The position numbers were made by a program, and so were the translations under genes. From assembly GCF_902499175.1 (NCBI RefSeq), contig NZ_CABVQC010000013.1, positions 86,638 to 150,637 on the forward strand: a DNA stretch of 64,000 nt, read 5' to 3'. Within the stretch, counting starts at the first letter, position 1. Every line of letters starts with the position of its first letter. The notes under the pieces were generated by a model. The model saw only the letters and a program-made list of their open reading frames with translations. It was not told the DNA's origin and ran no database searches. The stretch comes from Burkholderia aenigmatica (GTDB taxonomy: Bacteria; Pseudomonadota; Gammaproteobacteria; Burkholderiales; Burkholderiaceae). Of the stretch, positions 1 through 10,397 are shown piece after piece.

Positions 1-2
1 GG

Positions 3-992
3 CTCTACGCGATCGACGTGATCGGTGAAGCAGGACCCAGCGCCCCGTCGCGACCATCGCTCGCGAGCGACGCGTACGCGCAATGGCTCGACGACGTGCT
101 CGACGGCCTGGGCGTGTCGCGCGCCGCGTTCGTCGGCATCTCGTTGGGTGCGCGAACCGCGCTCGATTTCGCGTTGCGCCGGCCGGCGCGCGTCACGCGG
201 CTTGCGCTGCTCTGCCCATCCGGCATCGGCAGACAGAAGCCGTTTCTGTGGTGGGCGCTGCCGCTGTTGCTGTTCGGCGATGCGGGACGCGCGTGCGTAC
301 GACGGCGCGTGCTCGGCCGTCTGCCGCCCGCGTCGACGCCGGCCGAGCGCGACGCATTCTCGCTCATGCGCGCCGTGGATCGCGGCCTTCGGCCGCGCCT
401 CGAAACGATCCCGGTGTTCGGCGACGGCGCGCTGCGCACGCTGTCCCCGCCGATGCTGGCGATCGTCGGCGGTCGCGACGTCATGCTCGATTCGCGCGAT
501 ACGTGCGATCGCCTGATGCGTCTCGTGCCGCACGCGCAGGTCCGGTTTCTTCCGGATCAATACCACTTCATCCGCGGGCAGCGCGACACCGTGCTCGCAT
601 TTCTCATGTCGACGGAGCCAACCTGCATGCACCACCGAATCGTCCAGGCAGCCGGCCATCGCGTGCTGGTCCGAGATCCTGCCGCCAGTCTCGTCCAGCG
701 CGAAAGCGATGCACTCGACCTCGTCGCGCTCGCGCACGAGCATGAAGCCGACTGGATCGCGCTCCCCGCCGACGCGCTGCACGACGATTTCTACCGGCTC
801 GACAGCGGGCTGGCGGGCGCGGTACTGCAGAAACTCGTCAACTACGGCGTCCGGCTCGGTGTGGTCGGTGATATCGACCGCTGGCTTGCACGCAGCGAAG
901 CGCTTCGCGCGCTCGTTCGCGAGTCCAATCGCGGCGCATCGGTGTGGTTCGTCGCGAACGAGGACGACCTGCTGCGCAAGCTCGGTGCATGA
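3..992 (+). CDS. alpha/beta hydrolase fused to DUF4180 domain (5' partial)
   Basis: The reading frame is open from the window edge, so the N-terminus is missing. The first part is an alpha/beta-hydrolase: the nucleophile elbow GISLGA is visible, and further on LAIVGGRD carries the usual acid and DQYHFIRG the likely catalytic His. The last ~121 residues match the DUF4180 family (EADWIALPADALHDDF, LQKLVNYGVRLGVVGD, ESNRGASVWFVANE). DUF4180 proteins are normally free-standing and about this length. No stop separates the two parts. An in-frame ATG at 627 opens exactly the DUF4180 domain and has GACGGAG about 9 bases upstream, so internal initiation is possible. Substrate unknown; domain calls are confident, biological role is not. 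Confidence 0.75.
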   Translation, partial: LYAIDVIGEAGPSAPSRPSLASDAYAQWLDDVLDGLGVSRAAFVGISLGARTALDFALRRPARVTRLALLCPSGIGRQKPFLWWALPLLLFGDAGRACVRRRVLGRLPPASTPAERDAFSLMRAVDRGLRPRLETIPVFGDGALRTLSPPMLAIVGGRDVMLDSRDTCDRLMRLVPHAQVRFLPDQYHFIRGQRDTVLAFLMSTEPTCMHHRIVQAAGHRVLVRDPAASLVQRESDALDLVALAHEHEADWIALPADALHDDFYRLDSGLAGAVLQKLVNYGVRLGVVGDIDRWLARSEALRALVRESNRGASVWFVANEDDLLRKLGA

Positions 993-1020
993 CGTGTCGT
1001 CCAGGTCACCCTGGACGAAA

Positions 1021-1057
1021 AAAAGCCCCGAATGCCTTCCGGCATTCGGGGCTTTTT
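1021..1057. terminator. bidirectional rho-independent terminator
   Basis: A perfect 12-bp stem (1025-1036 with 1041-1052) and a TTCC loop, with A's before and T's after. It sits between the convergent hydrolase-DUF4180 gene and hemY and can serve both. Confidence 0.85.
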
Positions 1058-1105
1058 TGCGCGAGTGGCGCGAGCCGCCTGCAGCAGGCAGCCACATCGC
1101 CCGCA

Positions 1106-2293
1106 TCAGACCACGGTAATCGCGAGCGCGCTTTCGCGATAATGCTTCGCAGCCTTGTCGGATTCACCGAGATGCTCGAACAGGCGTGCGAGCGCGCGAT
1201 GCGCACGCACCTTCAGCGCCTCGTTGTCGGCCAGCTTCAGTGCCGATTCGAGGAACGACTGCGCCTTGCCCCACAGTTGCTGCTGCTGGCACAGGCGGCC
1301 GAGCGCGAACAGCAGATCGGCATCCTCCGGGTGATCCTTCTTCCACCCTTCCGCCTTCTGGATCAGCGGCAGCGCATCGGCGCCGGCCGTGTCCGGGTAA
1401 CGGCGCAGCAGACGGGCATCCCAGTTGTGCGCAAGCGCGTCCTCGACGATGCGGCGCGCTTCGTTGCGACGTTCGAGCGGCACGAGCAGATCGGCCGCGA
1501 GATCGGCGAGACGCGGCGACTGGCGCTCGACCGGCGACAGCGACTGCCACACTTCGAGCAACGCGTCCGGGTCGTGCCGACGTTCGCGCAGCAGGTTTTC
1601 CGCGGCCTGCTGGCGCAGCCGCACGGCCGCGGCCGGATGCAGCGCCTCGCGCTTCTCGAGCGCCTTCGCGAGCTTCAGCACCTCGGCCCAGTTCTTCAGC
1701 TGCTGCTGCGCACGCAGTGCGACCTGCTGCGCATGAATGCGCTTGCCGCCCGCCTGCAGGTCGGCCAGCGCGGCGAGCGCGCCGTCGGCATCGCGCGCAT
1801 CCGCGCGCATGTCCGCCGCGGCGAGCAGCCGTGCATCCTGCCACTCAGGTGCGTCGACCTTCGACAGCCAGTCGTCGCGGCGCGTGTACTCGTGCATCCG
1901 GTGCGCGGCGGTGGCCGCGACGAGACTCGCCGCGCCCTGGTTCGCATCGACCGACAGCGCTTCACGCGCGGCCTTCTCGGCGCGCGAGAAGCGGCCTGCG
2001 TACAGGTTCGCGATCGCGTCGCGCAGCGATGCCTGCGCCTTCTCGTTGCGCGAACGCGCCCGATACGCGGCGACCCGCTGCGGCATGCGCCAGATGTTGC
2101 GCACGATGCGCAGCAGCGCATACACAACGATGAACAGCACGACGATGGCGATCACGAACAGGTTCAGCGACACGTCGATCCGGTACGGCGGATAGACAAG
2201 CAGCACCTGCCCGGCGTCGAAACGGCCGACGGTGGCGAGCGCAGCGGCGATCGCGAACAGGACCGCGAGCCAGACGATTCCTCGAAGCGTCAT
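1106..2293 (-). CDS. hemY: haem biosynthesis-associated TPR membrane protein HemY
   Basis: 395 residues. Two hydrophobic segments lie near the N-terminus (IVWLAVLFAIAAALATV and LFVIAIVVLFIVVYALL) and anchor a cytoplasmic TPR-like helical repeat domain, the layout of proteobacterial HemY. This HemY is not the protoporphyrinogen oxidase of Bacillus that shares the name; it is linked to late haem synthesis, with an unclear molecular role. Last gene of hemC-hemDX-hemY, only 2 bases after the hemDX stop, so it is probably translated from the same message. Confidence 0.92.
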   Translation of the reverse strand: MTLRGIVWLAVLFAIAAALATVGRFDAGQVLLVYPPYRIDVSLNLFVIAIVVLFIVVYALLRIVRNIWRMPQRVAAYRARSRNEKAQASLRDAIANLYAGRFSRAEKAAREALSVDANQGAASLVAATAAHRMHEYTRRDDWLSKVDAPEWQDARLLAAADMRADARDADGALAALADLQAGGKRIHAQQVALRAQQQLKNWAEVLKLAKALEKREALHPAAAVRLRQQAAENLLRERRHDPDALLEVWQSLSPVERQSPRLADLAADLLVPLERRNEARRIVEDALAHNWDARLLRRYPDTAGADALPLIQKAEGWKKDHPEDADLLFALGRLCQQQQLWGKAQSFLESALKLADNEALKVRAHRALARLFEHLGESDKAAKHYRESALAITVV

Positions 2294-2295
2294 CG

Positions 2296-4266
2296 TTACC
2301 CCCGGCTCTTGAACTGCTGAACGGCGTTCAGGCTCGTGTTCAGGTTCGGCACCGCAACCGTCAGCGATGCACCGTCAACCTGCTTGAGCAGATCCTCAAC
2401 GGTCTGCGTGTCCTTCGATGCCTGGTCGAAATACTTCCCGAGCGACGCCTGCGCGGCGTGCAGGTCGGTCTTCATCGCGCCGTCGTTGCGTGCGAGCAGC
2501 GACAGGCGCGCGGTCAGCAGGCGCAGCTTCACGTTCTCGCGCACGAAGTAGCCCTGGTCGGGCGACGCGAGCATCGCGTCCGCGTTGTCGATCCGGCGCA
2601 CCTGCACGAGCCCTTTCAACTGCTGGCCGAGGCCGGCCGAGAAGTCGTGCCACCACACCTTCCAGCGCGGCTCGCCGGCCACGGCCGACGACGCGGCGTC
2701 AGCCGGCGCGGCCTTCGGCGCTTCGTGCGGGACGATCGCCTCGCCGGACAGCGGCAGCGCGTCGATCTTCGCGATCGCGTCGTCGAGCTTGATCGCGAGA
2801 CCCGTGAGATCGGCCGCCGGTGCGGCCTTCAGCTTCTCGATGTCCAGCGCGAGCGCCTTGCGCACCGTGACGGCCTGCGCGCTCTGCGACGTCGCGAGGC
2901 GTGCGTCGGCATTCTGCAGCGCGATCAGCGCAAGCTGCGTGTTGCCGGTCAGCTGAAGCTGCTGGCTCGCGCTCGACAGCATCTGGTCGACTTCTTCGAG
3001 CATCCACGCATCGCGGTTACGCGACAGGTCCTGGTATTGCTGCTGCAGCGCCTGCTGCGCGCTCTGTGCGTCGGCAAGCTTGCCGTCGAGCTGCGCGAGC
3101 TGCGTGTCGACCTGATGCGCGCTCGCGAGCGCCTGCTCGGTCTTCGTGCGCGTCTCGGCCGTCTGCGCATCGAGCGCCTTCTGGCGCGCGACGAACGTGC
3201 CGTCGAGCCGGTCGATCTTGCGGTTCAGCGCGTAGCCGCCGACGCCCGCCGCGCAGCCGAGCACGACGACGAAGAACCACAGCACCGCGCTGCCGCCGCG
3301 GCGCGCAGGCGGTTCGGACGCCATATAGGCAGGACGGGACGGCGGTGCGGATGCAGCGGCCGGCTGGGAAGCGACGCTTTTGGAATCGTTGGTATCTGTC
3401 ATGCGTTTAGTCACCGGTGCGGCTGTCGCCGGTTGGACGGCCTCGTCGGCCATCGTTCGAAACGCGCGGACGATGCGCTCATCGCCCGCGCCGGTCAGCG
3501 TAATCCTATCAAAACCCAATGCACGCGCGGTCTGCTCGATCCGCGGATGCGGCGTCACGAGCGGCGCATGCTTCAGCGCATCGATCTCGGCATCGTTCAG
3601 GTGCGACCGCGCAAGTTCGTGCAGGTTGCGCACGCCTTCCGAGCTCGTGACGAGCCACGCATGCGGTTCGCCGTGGAGCAGCGCATGCACGCGCTCCCAC
3701 GCGCCGACGCGCGGCTCGGGCACGACGCGCCGGTACGCGGCGACGAGCGTGACGTCCGCACCGGCCTCGCGCAGCCGCTCGGCGAGCCATTCGCGCCCGC
3801 CGTCGCCGCGCACGATCAGCACGCGCTTGCCCGCCAGCGCCTGCGCGCCGCCGAACGCGGCCTCGATGCACGCGAACAGGCTTTCCGAATCGTAATGGGG
3901 TACGCCGCCGTCGGCCGGCGCCTGCGGCGCGATCACGCGATGCGCGGGTGCCGCGATACCGTGCCGCTCGAGCGCCGCGACGCTGCCGGGCCCGACCACG
4001 CCGACCGGCAGCGCGTTCGGCCAGATCGCGCCGTACTGCGCGAGCGCGCGGTCGATCGCGTTCGGCGACACGAAAATCACCAGCGCGTAGTCGGCGAGCG
4101 CCGCGAACGCCGCGTCGAGCGGCGCCGGATCGTCGACCGGCGCAATGTCGATCAACGGAAATTCGAGCACGTCGCAGCCGGCCTCGGCCAGTTGCGACGC
4201 AAGCGCGCCGGACTGGCCGTCCGGGCGCGTCAGGACAGCGGTGAACGCGCGCGCGCCGCCCGCCAT
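2296..4266 (-). CDS. hemDX: fused uroporphyrinogen-III synthase / HemX membrane protein
   Basis: 656 residues from the ATG whose A overlaps the hemC stop (TGATG). Residues ~1-270 are uroporphyrinogen-III synthase (HemD), which cyclises hydroxymethylbilane: FVSPNAIDRAL, GPGSVAALERHGI and WLVTSSEGVRNL fit the family. A low-complexity linker follows, then one membrane segment (AVLWFFVVVLGCAAGVGGYAL), a coiled coil rich in Q, A and D, and a HemX domain. In E. coli hemD and hemX are separate genes. A Met at the linker (MTDTNDSK) could mark an ancestral hemX start. Operon position between hemC and hemY supports the call. Confidence 0.93.
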   Translation of the reverse strand: MAGGARAFTAVLTRPDGQSGALASQLAEAGCDVLEFPLIDIAPVDDPAPLDAAFAALADYALVIFVSPNAIDRALAQYGAIWPNALPVGVVGPGSVAALERHGIAAPAHRVIAPQAPADGGVPHYDSESLFACIEAAFGGAQALAGKRVLIVRGDGGREWLAERLREAGADVTLVAAYRRVVPEPRVGAWERVHALLHGEPHAWLVTSSEGVRNLHELARSHLNDAEIDALKHAPLVTPHPRIEQTARALGFDRITLTGAGDERIVRAFRTMADEAVQPATAAPVTKRMTDTNDSKSVASQPAAASAPPSRPAYMASEPPARRGGSAVLWFFVVVLGCAAGVGGYALNRKIDRLDGTFVARQKALDAQTAETRTKTEQALASAHQVDTQLAQLDGKLADAQSAQQALQQQYQDLSRNRDAWMLEEVDQMLSSASQQLQLTGNTQLALIALQNADARLATSQSAQAVTVRKALALDIEKLKAAPAADLTGLAIKLDDAIAKIDALPLSGEAIVPHEAPKAAPADAASSAVAGEPRWKVWWHDFSAGLGQQLKGLVQVRRIDNADAMLASPDQGYFVRENVKLRLLTARLSLLARNDGAMKTDLHAAQASLGKYFDQASKDTQTVEDLLKQVDGASLTVAVPNLNTSLNAVQQFKSRG

Positions 4267-5270
4267 CAGGCGTCGCCCTTGCCGGCGGCCGGCGAGCCCG
4301 CGAGCAGCGCCTGGACGATGTCGAGCGCGCCTTGCGCCTCGAGTTCGTCGGACACGGCGCGGCCGAGCGCGAGCGCATCGGCGACGGTCACGACGGCCCC
4401 GCACTCCTCGGCCGTCAGCACGCGCTTGCCGTCGGTCGTCGACACGCGGCCCGTCAGGTACAGCTCGCCCGCACGCCACACCGCGTGCGCGGCGAGCGGC
4501 ACCTCGCAGCTGCCACCAAGCGCGCGCGACACCATCCGCTCCGCCTCGACCGCGAGCGCGGTCTGCGGGTCGTGCAGCGGCGCGAGCCACGCGGCGACGT
4601 CGCTGCGGTGCGATGCGATCTCGATGCCGAGCGCGCCCTGGCCCGCGGCGGGCGGGCTCGCGTCGACGTCGAGCAGCGCGCGAATCCGCGCTTCGAGGCC
4701 GAGGCGCTTCAGGCCGGCGGCCGCGAGGATGATCGCCGCGTAGTCGCCGCGATCGAGCTTCGACAGGCGCGTGTCGAGGTTGCCGCGCAGCGGCAGCACG
4801 TCCAGGTGCGGGTAGCGCGAGCGCAGCATCGCCTCGCGGCGCAGGCTCGACGTACCGACCACGGCGCCGGCCGGCAGCGCGTCGAGCGACGCGTAGTCGT
4901 TCGACACGAATGCATCGCGCGGATCTTCGCGCTCCATGATCGCGGCGAGCGAGAAACCGTCGGGCAGCGCCATCGGCACGTCCTTCAGCGAATGCACGGC
5001 GAGATCGGCGCGGCCGTCGGCCAGCGCGGCCTCCAGTTCCTTCACGAACAGGCCCTTGCCGCCGACCTTCGACAGCGTGCGATCGAGAATCTGGTCGCCG
5101 CGCGTCGTCATCCCGAGGATTTTCACGTCACAAGCTGGATATAATTTGCGCAGCGCATCACGCACATGTTCGGCTTGCCACATCGCCAGGCGGCTTTCGC
5201 GCGAAGCAATCGTCAACGTCGTGGGCGACAGTGCCTGTTGCGGCCCGGCCGCAGGGGTCTCGGAATTCAT
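4266..5270 (-). CDS. hemC: porphobilinogen deaminase (hydroxymethylbilane synthase)
   Basis: 334 residues. Joins four porphobilinogens into hydroxymethylbilane in the cytosol, the substrate of the HemD encoded next. Clear family motifs: [17 protein letters not shown] at the N-terminus, [47 protein letters not shown], and [12 protein letters not shown] with Cys255, which carries the dipyrromethane cofactor. First gene of the haem operon, divergent from ppc across ~205 bases. Confidence 0.97.
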   Translation of the reverse strand: MNSETPAAGPQQALSPTTLTIASRESRLAMWQAEHVRDALRKLYPACDVKILGMTTRGDQILDRTLSKVGGKGLFVKELEAALADGRADLAVHSLKDVPMALPDGFSLAAIMEREDPRDAFVSNDYASLDALPAGAVVGTSSLRREAMLRSRYPHLDVLPLRGNLDTRLSKLDRGDYAAIILAAAGLKRLGLEARIRALLDVDASPPAAGQGALGIEIASHRSDVAAWLAPLHDPQTALAVEAERMVSRALGGSCEVPLAAHAVWRAGELYLTGRVSTTDGKRVLTAEECGAVVTVADALALGRAVSDELEAQGALDIVQALLAGSPAAGKGDA

Positions 5271-5477
5271 TGCTGGAACATCGAAGAACGGGATTGAAGA
5301 TCGAACAATGGTAGCACGCACGCCCCTGCCCGCCCGGGCCCGGAGCCTGCGCCCGGCCTGCCGCCGAGCGGGTCGCGGCGCCGATGTGCGGATGTGCCGC
5401 ACGTAGCTGGTTGCTTGACCGCAGTTTCGCAGTTTCCGCAGTTCCTTTTGACTCGAGCTTTCCCAAGGAAACCCATC

Positions 5478-8400
5478 GTGAAGTCTTCCGGATCGGCGCG
5501 TACGGCGCGCCGCAATGCTGCCCTGTCCTCCTCCGACGCCTCGACGGACACCGTCGCCACCGCCGCGAACGGCCGTGCGAAAACGGCAACGAAACCGAAA
5601 GACCCGATACGTCAGACAAAACGCCCGGCGAAAACCGCCGGCCCGGCGGCCCGCACGGCCGGTGCGACGAAGTCCGGCACGCGCACGCGCGAAGACAAGG
5701 ACGGCCCGCTGTTCGACGACATCCGCTTCCTCGGCCGCCTGCTCGGCGACGTCGTGCGCGAGCAGGAAGGCGACACCGTGTTCGACGTCGTCGAGACGAT
5801 TCGCCAGACCGCGGTCAAATTCCGCCGCGAGGACGACAGCGAAGCCGCGCAGACGCTCGAGAAGAAGCTGCGCAAGCTGACGCCGGAGCAGACGGTGAGC
5901 GTCGTGCGCGCGTTCAGCTATTTCTCGCATCTCGCGAACATCGCCGAAGACCGTCATCACAACCGCCGCCGCCGCATCCACGCGCTGGCCGGCTCGGCAT
6001 CGCAGCCCGGCACGGTCGCGTACGCGCTCGAACAGCTGAAGACGACCGGCAACGCGTCGAAGCGCCTGCTGCAGCGCTTCTTCGACGATGCCCTGATCGT
6101 GCCGGTGCTGACCGCGCACCCGACCGAAGTGCAGCGCAAGAGCATCCTCGATGCGCAGCACGACATCGCGCGCCTGCTCGCCGAGCGCGACCAGGAGCTG
6201 ACCGGCCGTGAGCGCCAGTACAACGAGTCGATGCTGCGCGCCCGCGTCACCACGCTGTGGCAGACGCGCATGCTGCGCGACGCGCGCCTGACGGTCGGCG
6301 ACGAAATCGAAAATGCGCTGTCGTACTACCGCGCGACGTTCCTCGACGAACTGCCCGCGCTGTACGGCGACATCGAGGCCGCGCTCGCCGAGCACGGCCT
6401 GTCCGCGCGCGTGCCGGCGTTCTTCCAGATGGGCAGCTGGATCGGCGGCGACCGCGACGGCAACCCGAACGTCACGGCCCCGACGCTCGACGAGGCGATC
6501 AACCGCCAGGCCGCGGTGATCCTCGAGCACTATCTGGAGCAGGTGCACAAGCTCGGCGCCGAGCTGTCGGTGTCGAACCTGCTCGTCGGCGCGAACGACG
6601 CCGTAAAGGCGCTCGCGGCAGCGTCCCCCGACCAGTCGCCGCACCGCGTCGACGAGCCGTATCGCCGCGCGCTGATCGGCATCTACACGCGCCTCGCCGC
6701 CAGCGCGCGTGTGCGCCTCGGCGAAGGCACGGTGCCCGTGCGCAGCGCGGGCCGCGGCGCGCCGCCGGTGCGCGCGATCCCGTATGCGGATTCCGAAGCG
6801 TTCGTCGCCGACCTGAAGGTGCTGACCGCGTCGCTCGACGAACACCACGGCACGTCGCTCGCCGCGCCGCGCCTCGCGCCGCTCGTGCGCGCGGCCGAAG
6901 TGTTCGGCTTCCATCTCGCGAGCATCGACCTGCGCCAGAGCTCCGACGTCCACGAAGCCGTGGTCGCCGAACTGTTCGCGCGCGCGGGCGTCGAGGCTGA
7001 CTACGCGGCGCTCGCGGAGGAAGACAAGCTGCGCGTGCTGCTCGCCGCGCTTGCCGATCCGCGTCCGCTGCGCTCGCCGTACTTCGAATACTCGGCGCTC
7101 GCGCAGAGCGAGCTCGGCGTGTTCGAGAAAGCGCGCGAAGTCCGCGCGCAATTCGGCGCACGCGCGGTACGCAACTACATCATTTCGCATACGGAAACCG
7201 TCAGCGACCTCGTCGAAGTGCTGTTGCTGCAGAAGGAGACGGGCCTGCTCGAAGGCGCGCTCGGCGTACCGGGCAGCGATGCGAAGAACAGCCTGATGGT
7301 GATCCCGCTGTTCGAGACGATTCCCGACCTGCGCGACGCCGCGCGCATCATGCGCGAATACTTCGCACTGCCGGGCATCGACGCGCTGATCGCGCACCAG
7401 GGCGCCGAGCAGGAAGTGATGCTCGGCTATTCGGACAGCAACAAGGACGGCGGCTTCCTCACGTCGAACTGGGAGCTGTATCGCGCGGAACTCGCGCTCG
7501 TCGACCTGTTCCGCGACCGCAAGATCACGCTGCGCCTGTTCCACGGCCGCGGCGGCACGGTCGGCCGCGGCGGCGGCCCGACCTACCAGGCGATCCTGTC
7601 GCAGCCGCCGGGCACCGTGAACGGCCAGATCCGCCTGACCGAACAGGGCGAGGTGATCGCGAGCAAGTTCGCGAACCCGGAGATCGGCCGCCGCAACCTC
7701 GAGACGGTCGTCGCCGCGACGCTCGAGGCGACGCTCCTGCCGCAGAACAACGCGCCCGCGCAACTGCCGGCGTTCGAGGCCGCGATGCAGACGCTGTCCG
7801 ATTCGGCGATGGCCGCGTACCGCGCGCTCGTCTATGAAACCCCGGGCTTCACCGACTATTTCTTCTCGTCGACGCCGATCACCGAGATCGCCGAGCTGAA
7901 CATCGGCAGTCGCCCGGCTTCGCGCAAGCTGCAGGATCCGAAGCAGCGCAAGATCGAGGACCTGCGCGCGATTCCGTGGGGCTTCTCGTGGGGCCAGTGC
8001 CGGCTGCTGCTGACCGGCTGGTACGGCTTCGGCAGCGCGGTGAGCGCGTATCTCGACGGCGCGCAGGACGACGCCGAACGCACGAAGCGCGTCGCGTTGC
8101 TGAAGAAGATGAACAAGACCTGGCCGTTCTTCGCGAACCTGCTGTCGAACATGGACATGGTGCTCGCGAAGACCGACCTCGCGGTCGCGTCGCGCTACGC
8201 GCAGCTCGTTTCCGACCGCAAGCTGCGCAAGCACGTGTTCGAGCGGATCGTCGCGGAATGGGAGCGCACGTCGCAGGCGCTGGCGGAAATCACCGGGCAC
8301 GAAGGCCGCCTCGCGACCAACCCGCTGCTCGCGCGCTCGATCAAGAACCGCTTCCCGTATCTCGATCCGCTGAACCACCTGCAGGTCGAGCTGATCAAGC

Positions 8401-8492
8401 GCCACCGCGCGGGCGACACGAACGCGCGGCTGCGCCGCGGGATTCACCTGACGATCAACGGGATCGCGGCCGGCCTGCGCAACACGGGCTGA
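5478..8492 (+). CDS. ppc: phosphoenolpyruvate carboxylase
   Basis: 1004 residues from a GTG with AAGGAA 7 bases upstream; an earlier in-frame GTG at 5394 lacks such a site. Carboxylates PEP to oxaloacetate to replenish the TCA cycle. Catalytic motifs are intact: [12 protein letters not shown] with His214, [22 protein letters not shown] and the loop [14 protein letters not shown] (residues 688-700). The C-terminus is the usual RNTG. Residues ~1-65 form a basic, low-complexity extension (many S, T, A, K, R) before the conserved body; it is absent from the E. coli enzyme (883 aa). Confidence 0.97.
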   Translation: MKSSGSARTARRNAALSSSDASTDTVATAANGRAKTATKPKDPIRQTKRPAKTAGPAARTAGATKSGTRTREDKDGPLFDDIRFLGRLLGDVVREQEGDTVFDVVETIRQTAVKFRREDDSEAAQTLEKKLRKLTPEQTVSVVRAFSYFSHLANIAEDRHHNRRRRIHALAGSASQPGTVAYALEQLKTTGNASKRLLQRFFDDALIVPVLTAHPTEVQRKSILDAQHDIARLLAERDQELTGRERQYNESMLRARVTTLWQTRMLRDARLTVGDEIENALSYYRATFLDELPALYGDIEAALAEHGLSARVPAFFQMGSWIGGDRDGNPNVTAPTLDEAINRQAAVILEHYLEQVHKLGAELSVSNLLVGANDAVKALAAASPDQSPHRVDEPYRRALIGIYTRLAASARVRLGEGTVPVRSAGRGAPPVRAIPYADSEAFVADLKVLTASLDEHHGTSLAAPRLAPLVRAAEVFGFHLASIDLRQSSDVHEAVVAELFARAGVEADYAALAEEDKLRVLLAALADPRPLRSPYFEYSALAQSELGVFEKAREVRAQFGARAVRNYIISHTETVSDLVEVLLLQKETGLLEGALGVPGSDAKNSLMVIPLFETIPDLRDAARIMREYFALPGIDALIAHQGAEQEVMLGYSDSNKDGGFLTSNWELYRAELALVDLFRDRKITLRLFHGRGGTVGRGGGPTYQAILSQPPGTVNGQIRLTEQGEVIASKFANPEIGRRNLETVVAATLEATLLPQNNAPAQLPAFEAAMQTLSDSAMAAYRALVYETPGFTDYFFSSTPITEIAELNIGSRPASRKLQDPKQRKIEDLRAIPWGFSWGQCRLLLTGWYGFGSAVSAYLDGAQDDAERTKRVALLKKMNKTWPFFANLLSNMDMVLAKTDLAVASRYAQLVSDRKLRKHVFERIVAEWERTSQALAEITGHEGRLATNPLLARSIKNRFPYLDPLNHLQVELIKRHRAGDTNARLRRGIHLTINGIAAGLRNTG

Positions 8493-8535
8493 CCCGCATG
8501 CGGCGCGGCGTGATTCGGCGCCAACCGGCATCGTG

Positions 8536-8583
8536 AAAGCCGCGATACGCCACCGTACCCACGGTGCGTATCGCGGCTTTTTT
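8536..8583. terminator. bidirectional terminator between ppc and methyltransferase
   Basis: A long stem (8539-8556 with 8561-8577, one bulged C) with an ACCC loop, flanked by AAA and TTTTTT. Lies between convergent genes. Confidence 0.85.
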
Positions 8584-8619
8584 CATGCGCCGGCGAAACA
8601 GTAGCGGCACACCGCGCGC

Positions 8620-9372
8620 TCAGTGCGCGTCGATCAGCAGCGCGTCGTGTTCGAACGAGCCGTCGGGCTGCACCGCGTAGTAGCCGCGCACCTCGTCCGG
8701 CGCATGCGCCCACAGCGCGCGAATGCCGGTGACGCTGTCGGCCGGCGTGCGGATCCGCGCGACCCACGTATCGAAATCGATCGGCAGGCGCCAGCGGCTG
8801 TGCACGTGCGCGTCGAAGCCGGCATCGCGGAACATCGCGAGCCATTCGTCCGCGCGGTAGTCGCGCACGTGCGACGCGTCGCGCAGCACTTCCGCGGCCT
8901 GCAGGTACGTATCGAGGAGCGGATGGTCGTTGCCGGCGATGTCGATCATCAGCACGCGACCGCCCGGTTTCAGCACACGGCGTACCTCGGCGAGCGCCGC
9001 GCGCATGTCGTGCCAGTGGTGTGCGCTCATCCGGCTCACGACCCGGTCGAACGTCGCCGTCTCGAATGGCAGCTGCTCGGCCGGGCCCTGCTGCGTACGA
9101 ATGTTCGCGAGCCCGCGCTCGCGCGCAGCGGCGTCGACGGTCGCGAGCATCTGCGCGGCGAGATCGTAGGCGACCACGTCGCGCACGTGCGGCGCGACCG
9201 CGAAGCTCGCATGGCCGGCGCCGCAGCCAAGATCGAGCACCGCGGCATCGGGCGTCGCGCGCACCGCGTCGGCGAGCGTCTGCAGATCGGCGCCCGTCGC
9301 GTGGACCGTGCTCGTCAGATAGGCGGCGGCCGTCGTGCCGAATGCGTCGGCGACCTGGTCGTGGTGTTTCAT
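8620..9372 (-). CDS. class I SAM-dependent methyltransferase
   Basis: 250 residues with a strong ribosome site (AAGGAG) ahead of the ATG. SAM-binding motif I is VLDLGCGAGHAS; motif II/III residues (VVAYDLAAQML, QGPAEQLPFETATFDRVVSRMSAHHW) and the post-motif VLKPGGRVLMIDIAG place it in the UbiE-like Methyltransf_11 group. The acceptor cannot be read from sequence. It is divergent from a MmyB-type regulator, and the shared promoter region holds a 14-bp palindrome, so local control by that regulator is likely (inference). Confidence 0.88.
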   Translation of the reverse strand: MKHHDQVADAFGTTAAAYLTSTVHATGADLQTLADAVRATPDAAVLDLGCGAGHASFAVAPHVRDVVAYDLAAQMLATVDAAARERGLANIRTQQGPAEQLPFETATFDRVVSRMSAHHWHDMRAALAEVRRVLKPGGRVLMIDIAGNDHPLLDTYLQAAEVLRDASHVRDYRADEWLAMFRDAGFDAHVHSRWRLPIDFDTWVARIRTPADSVTGIRALWAHAPDEVRGYYAVQPDGSFEHDALLIDAH

Positions 9373-9482
9373 CGTTCTCTCCTTGGTACCGTTGCCGGTG
9401 CGACAGACGCCTCAGTGCCTGTTCCGGCCCCATGCAACGCGTTTTGTGGGACGCCCGCTGCCGTGCCAGCGCGCGAGCCGCT

Positions 9483-9527
9483 ACAATAGGCCTGCGTTTG
9501 TACCAGTACAAGTTAAGCAGTTATTCT
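9483..9527. promoter_or_regulatory. overlapping divergent promoters centred on palindrome TTGTAC-CA-GTACAA
   Basis: A perfect palindrome at 9498-9511. Each half is also a -35-like TTGTAC. On the minus strand TTGTAC (9506-9511) is 17 bp from TATTGT (9483-9488), driving the methyltransferase. On the plus strand TTGTAC (9498-9503) is 18 bp from TATTCT (9522-9527), driving the regulator. A protein bound here would cover both -35 elements. Promoter calls are by eye. Confidence 0.6.
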
Positions 9528-9587
9528 GGTATTCGATACACCTGTCTGATCGTTGCCGCATCCCCGCTTCCCTTTCGCCGTTTCCGC

Positions 9588-10397
9588 ATGAACCACCCGT
9601 CCTCCGCCCCCGTCCTGCCGCTCGACGCCACGCCCGCCCGTGCGCTCGGCGAATTCATCCGTGCCCACCGCGAGCGGCTGTCGCCGCAGGCCGTCGGCCT
9701 GCCGCCCGGCCCGCGCCGCCGCACGCCGGGGCTGCGGCGCGAGGAAGTCGCGCAGCTGTGCGGCGTCAGTCCGACCTGGTACACGTGGATCGAACAGGGC
9801 CGCCCCGTGTCCGCGTCGGCCGACGCGCTCGCGCGGATCGCCGTCGCACTGCAGCTGTCGAAGGCCGAGCGCGCGTACCTGTTCGAACTGGCCGCGCAGC
9901 GCGACCCGGCCGAGCCCGACGTCGCGGGCGGCGACCTGCCGCCGACGCTCGCCGCGACCGTCGCGGCAATCGCGACACCTGCGTACGTGCTCGACCGGCA
10001 ATGGAACGCCCTCGCATGGAACGCACCGGCCGCCGCATTGTTCTCCGGCTGGCTCGATGGCGAGCACGACCGCAACCTGCTGCGCTTCACGTTCATGTCG
10101 CCGGCCGCGCGCACGCTGATCGTCGACTGGGAAACCCGTGCGCGGCGGCTCGCGGCCGAATTCCGCGCCGATTCGATCCGTCACCTGACCGATGCGCCCA
10201 CGCGCGCGCTGATCGACGCGCTGACCGCCGGCAGCGACGCCTTCGCGCAGTACTGGGCATCGCAGGACGTGTTCGAACGCGAAGGCGGCCTGCGCGAATT
10301 CGACCATCCGGCCGACGGCCGCCTCGTGTACCAGCAGATCACGCTGAAGCCCGCGCACCGCGAGGACCTGAAGCTGGTGGTGCTGGTGCGCGACTGA
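9588..10397 (+). CDS. XRE-family regulator with MmyB-like ligand-binding domain
   Basis: 269 residues. An N-terminal helix-turn-helix (about residues 20-85: [42 protein letters not shown]) is followed by a MmyB-like ligand-binding domain (from ~115: [23 protein letters not shown]). In this family the C-terminal PAS-like fold binds small hydrophobic ligands, and regulators often control a divergent gene, here the SAM methyltransferase. The ATG was chosen because the conserved domain starts ~20 residues later; the upstream frame extension is antisense to the methyltransferase. No clear Shine-Dalgarno. Confidence 0.88.
   Translation: MNHPSSAPVLPLDATPARALGEFIRAHRERLSPQAVGLPPGPRRRTPGLRREEVAQLCGVSPTWYTWIEQGRPVSASADALARIAVALQLSKAERAYLFELAAQRDPAEPDVAGGDLPPTLAATVAAIATPAYVLDRQWNALAWNAPAAALFSGWLDGEHDRNLLRFTFMSPAARTLIVDWETRARRLAAEFRADSIRHLTDAPTRALIDALTAGSDAFAQYWASQDVFEREGGLREFDHPADGRLVYQQITLKPAHREDLKLVVLVRD

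Noticed and set aside
2458..4743. Plus-strand frame of 761 codons opposite hemDX/hemC
   Set aside because: Shadow of the haem operon; no domain and no ribosome site.
5271..8531. Minus-strand frame of 1421 codons running from hemC across ppc
   Set aside because: Only its hemC end (from 5270) is real; the rest is antisense to the well-conserved ppc and has no recognisable domain.
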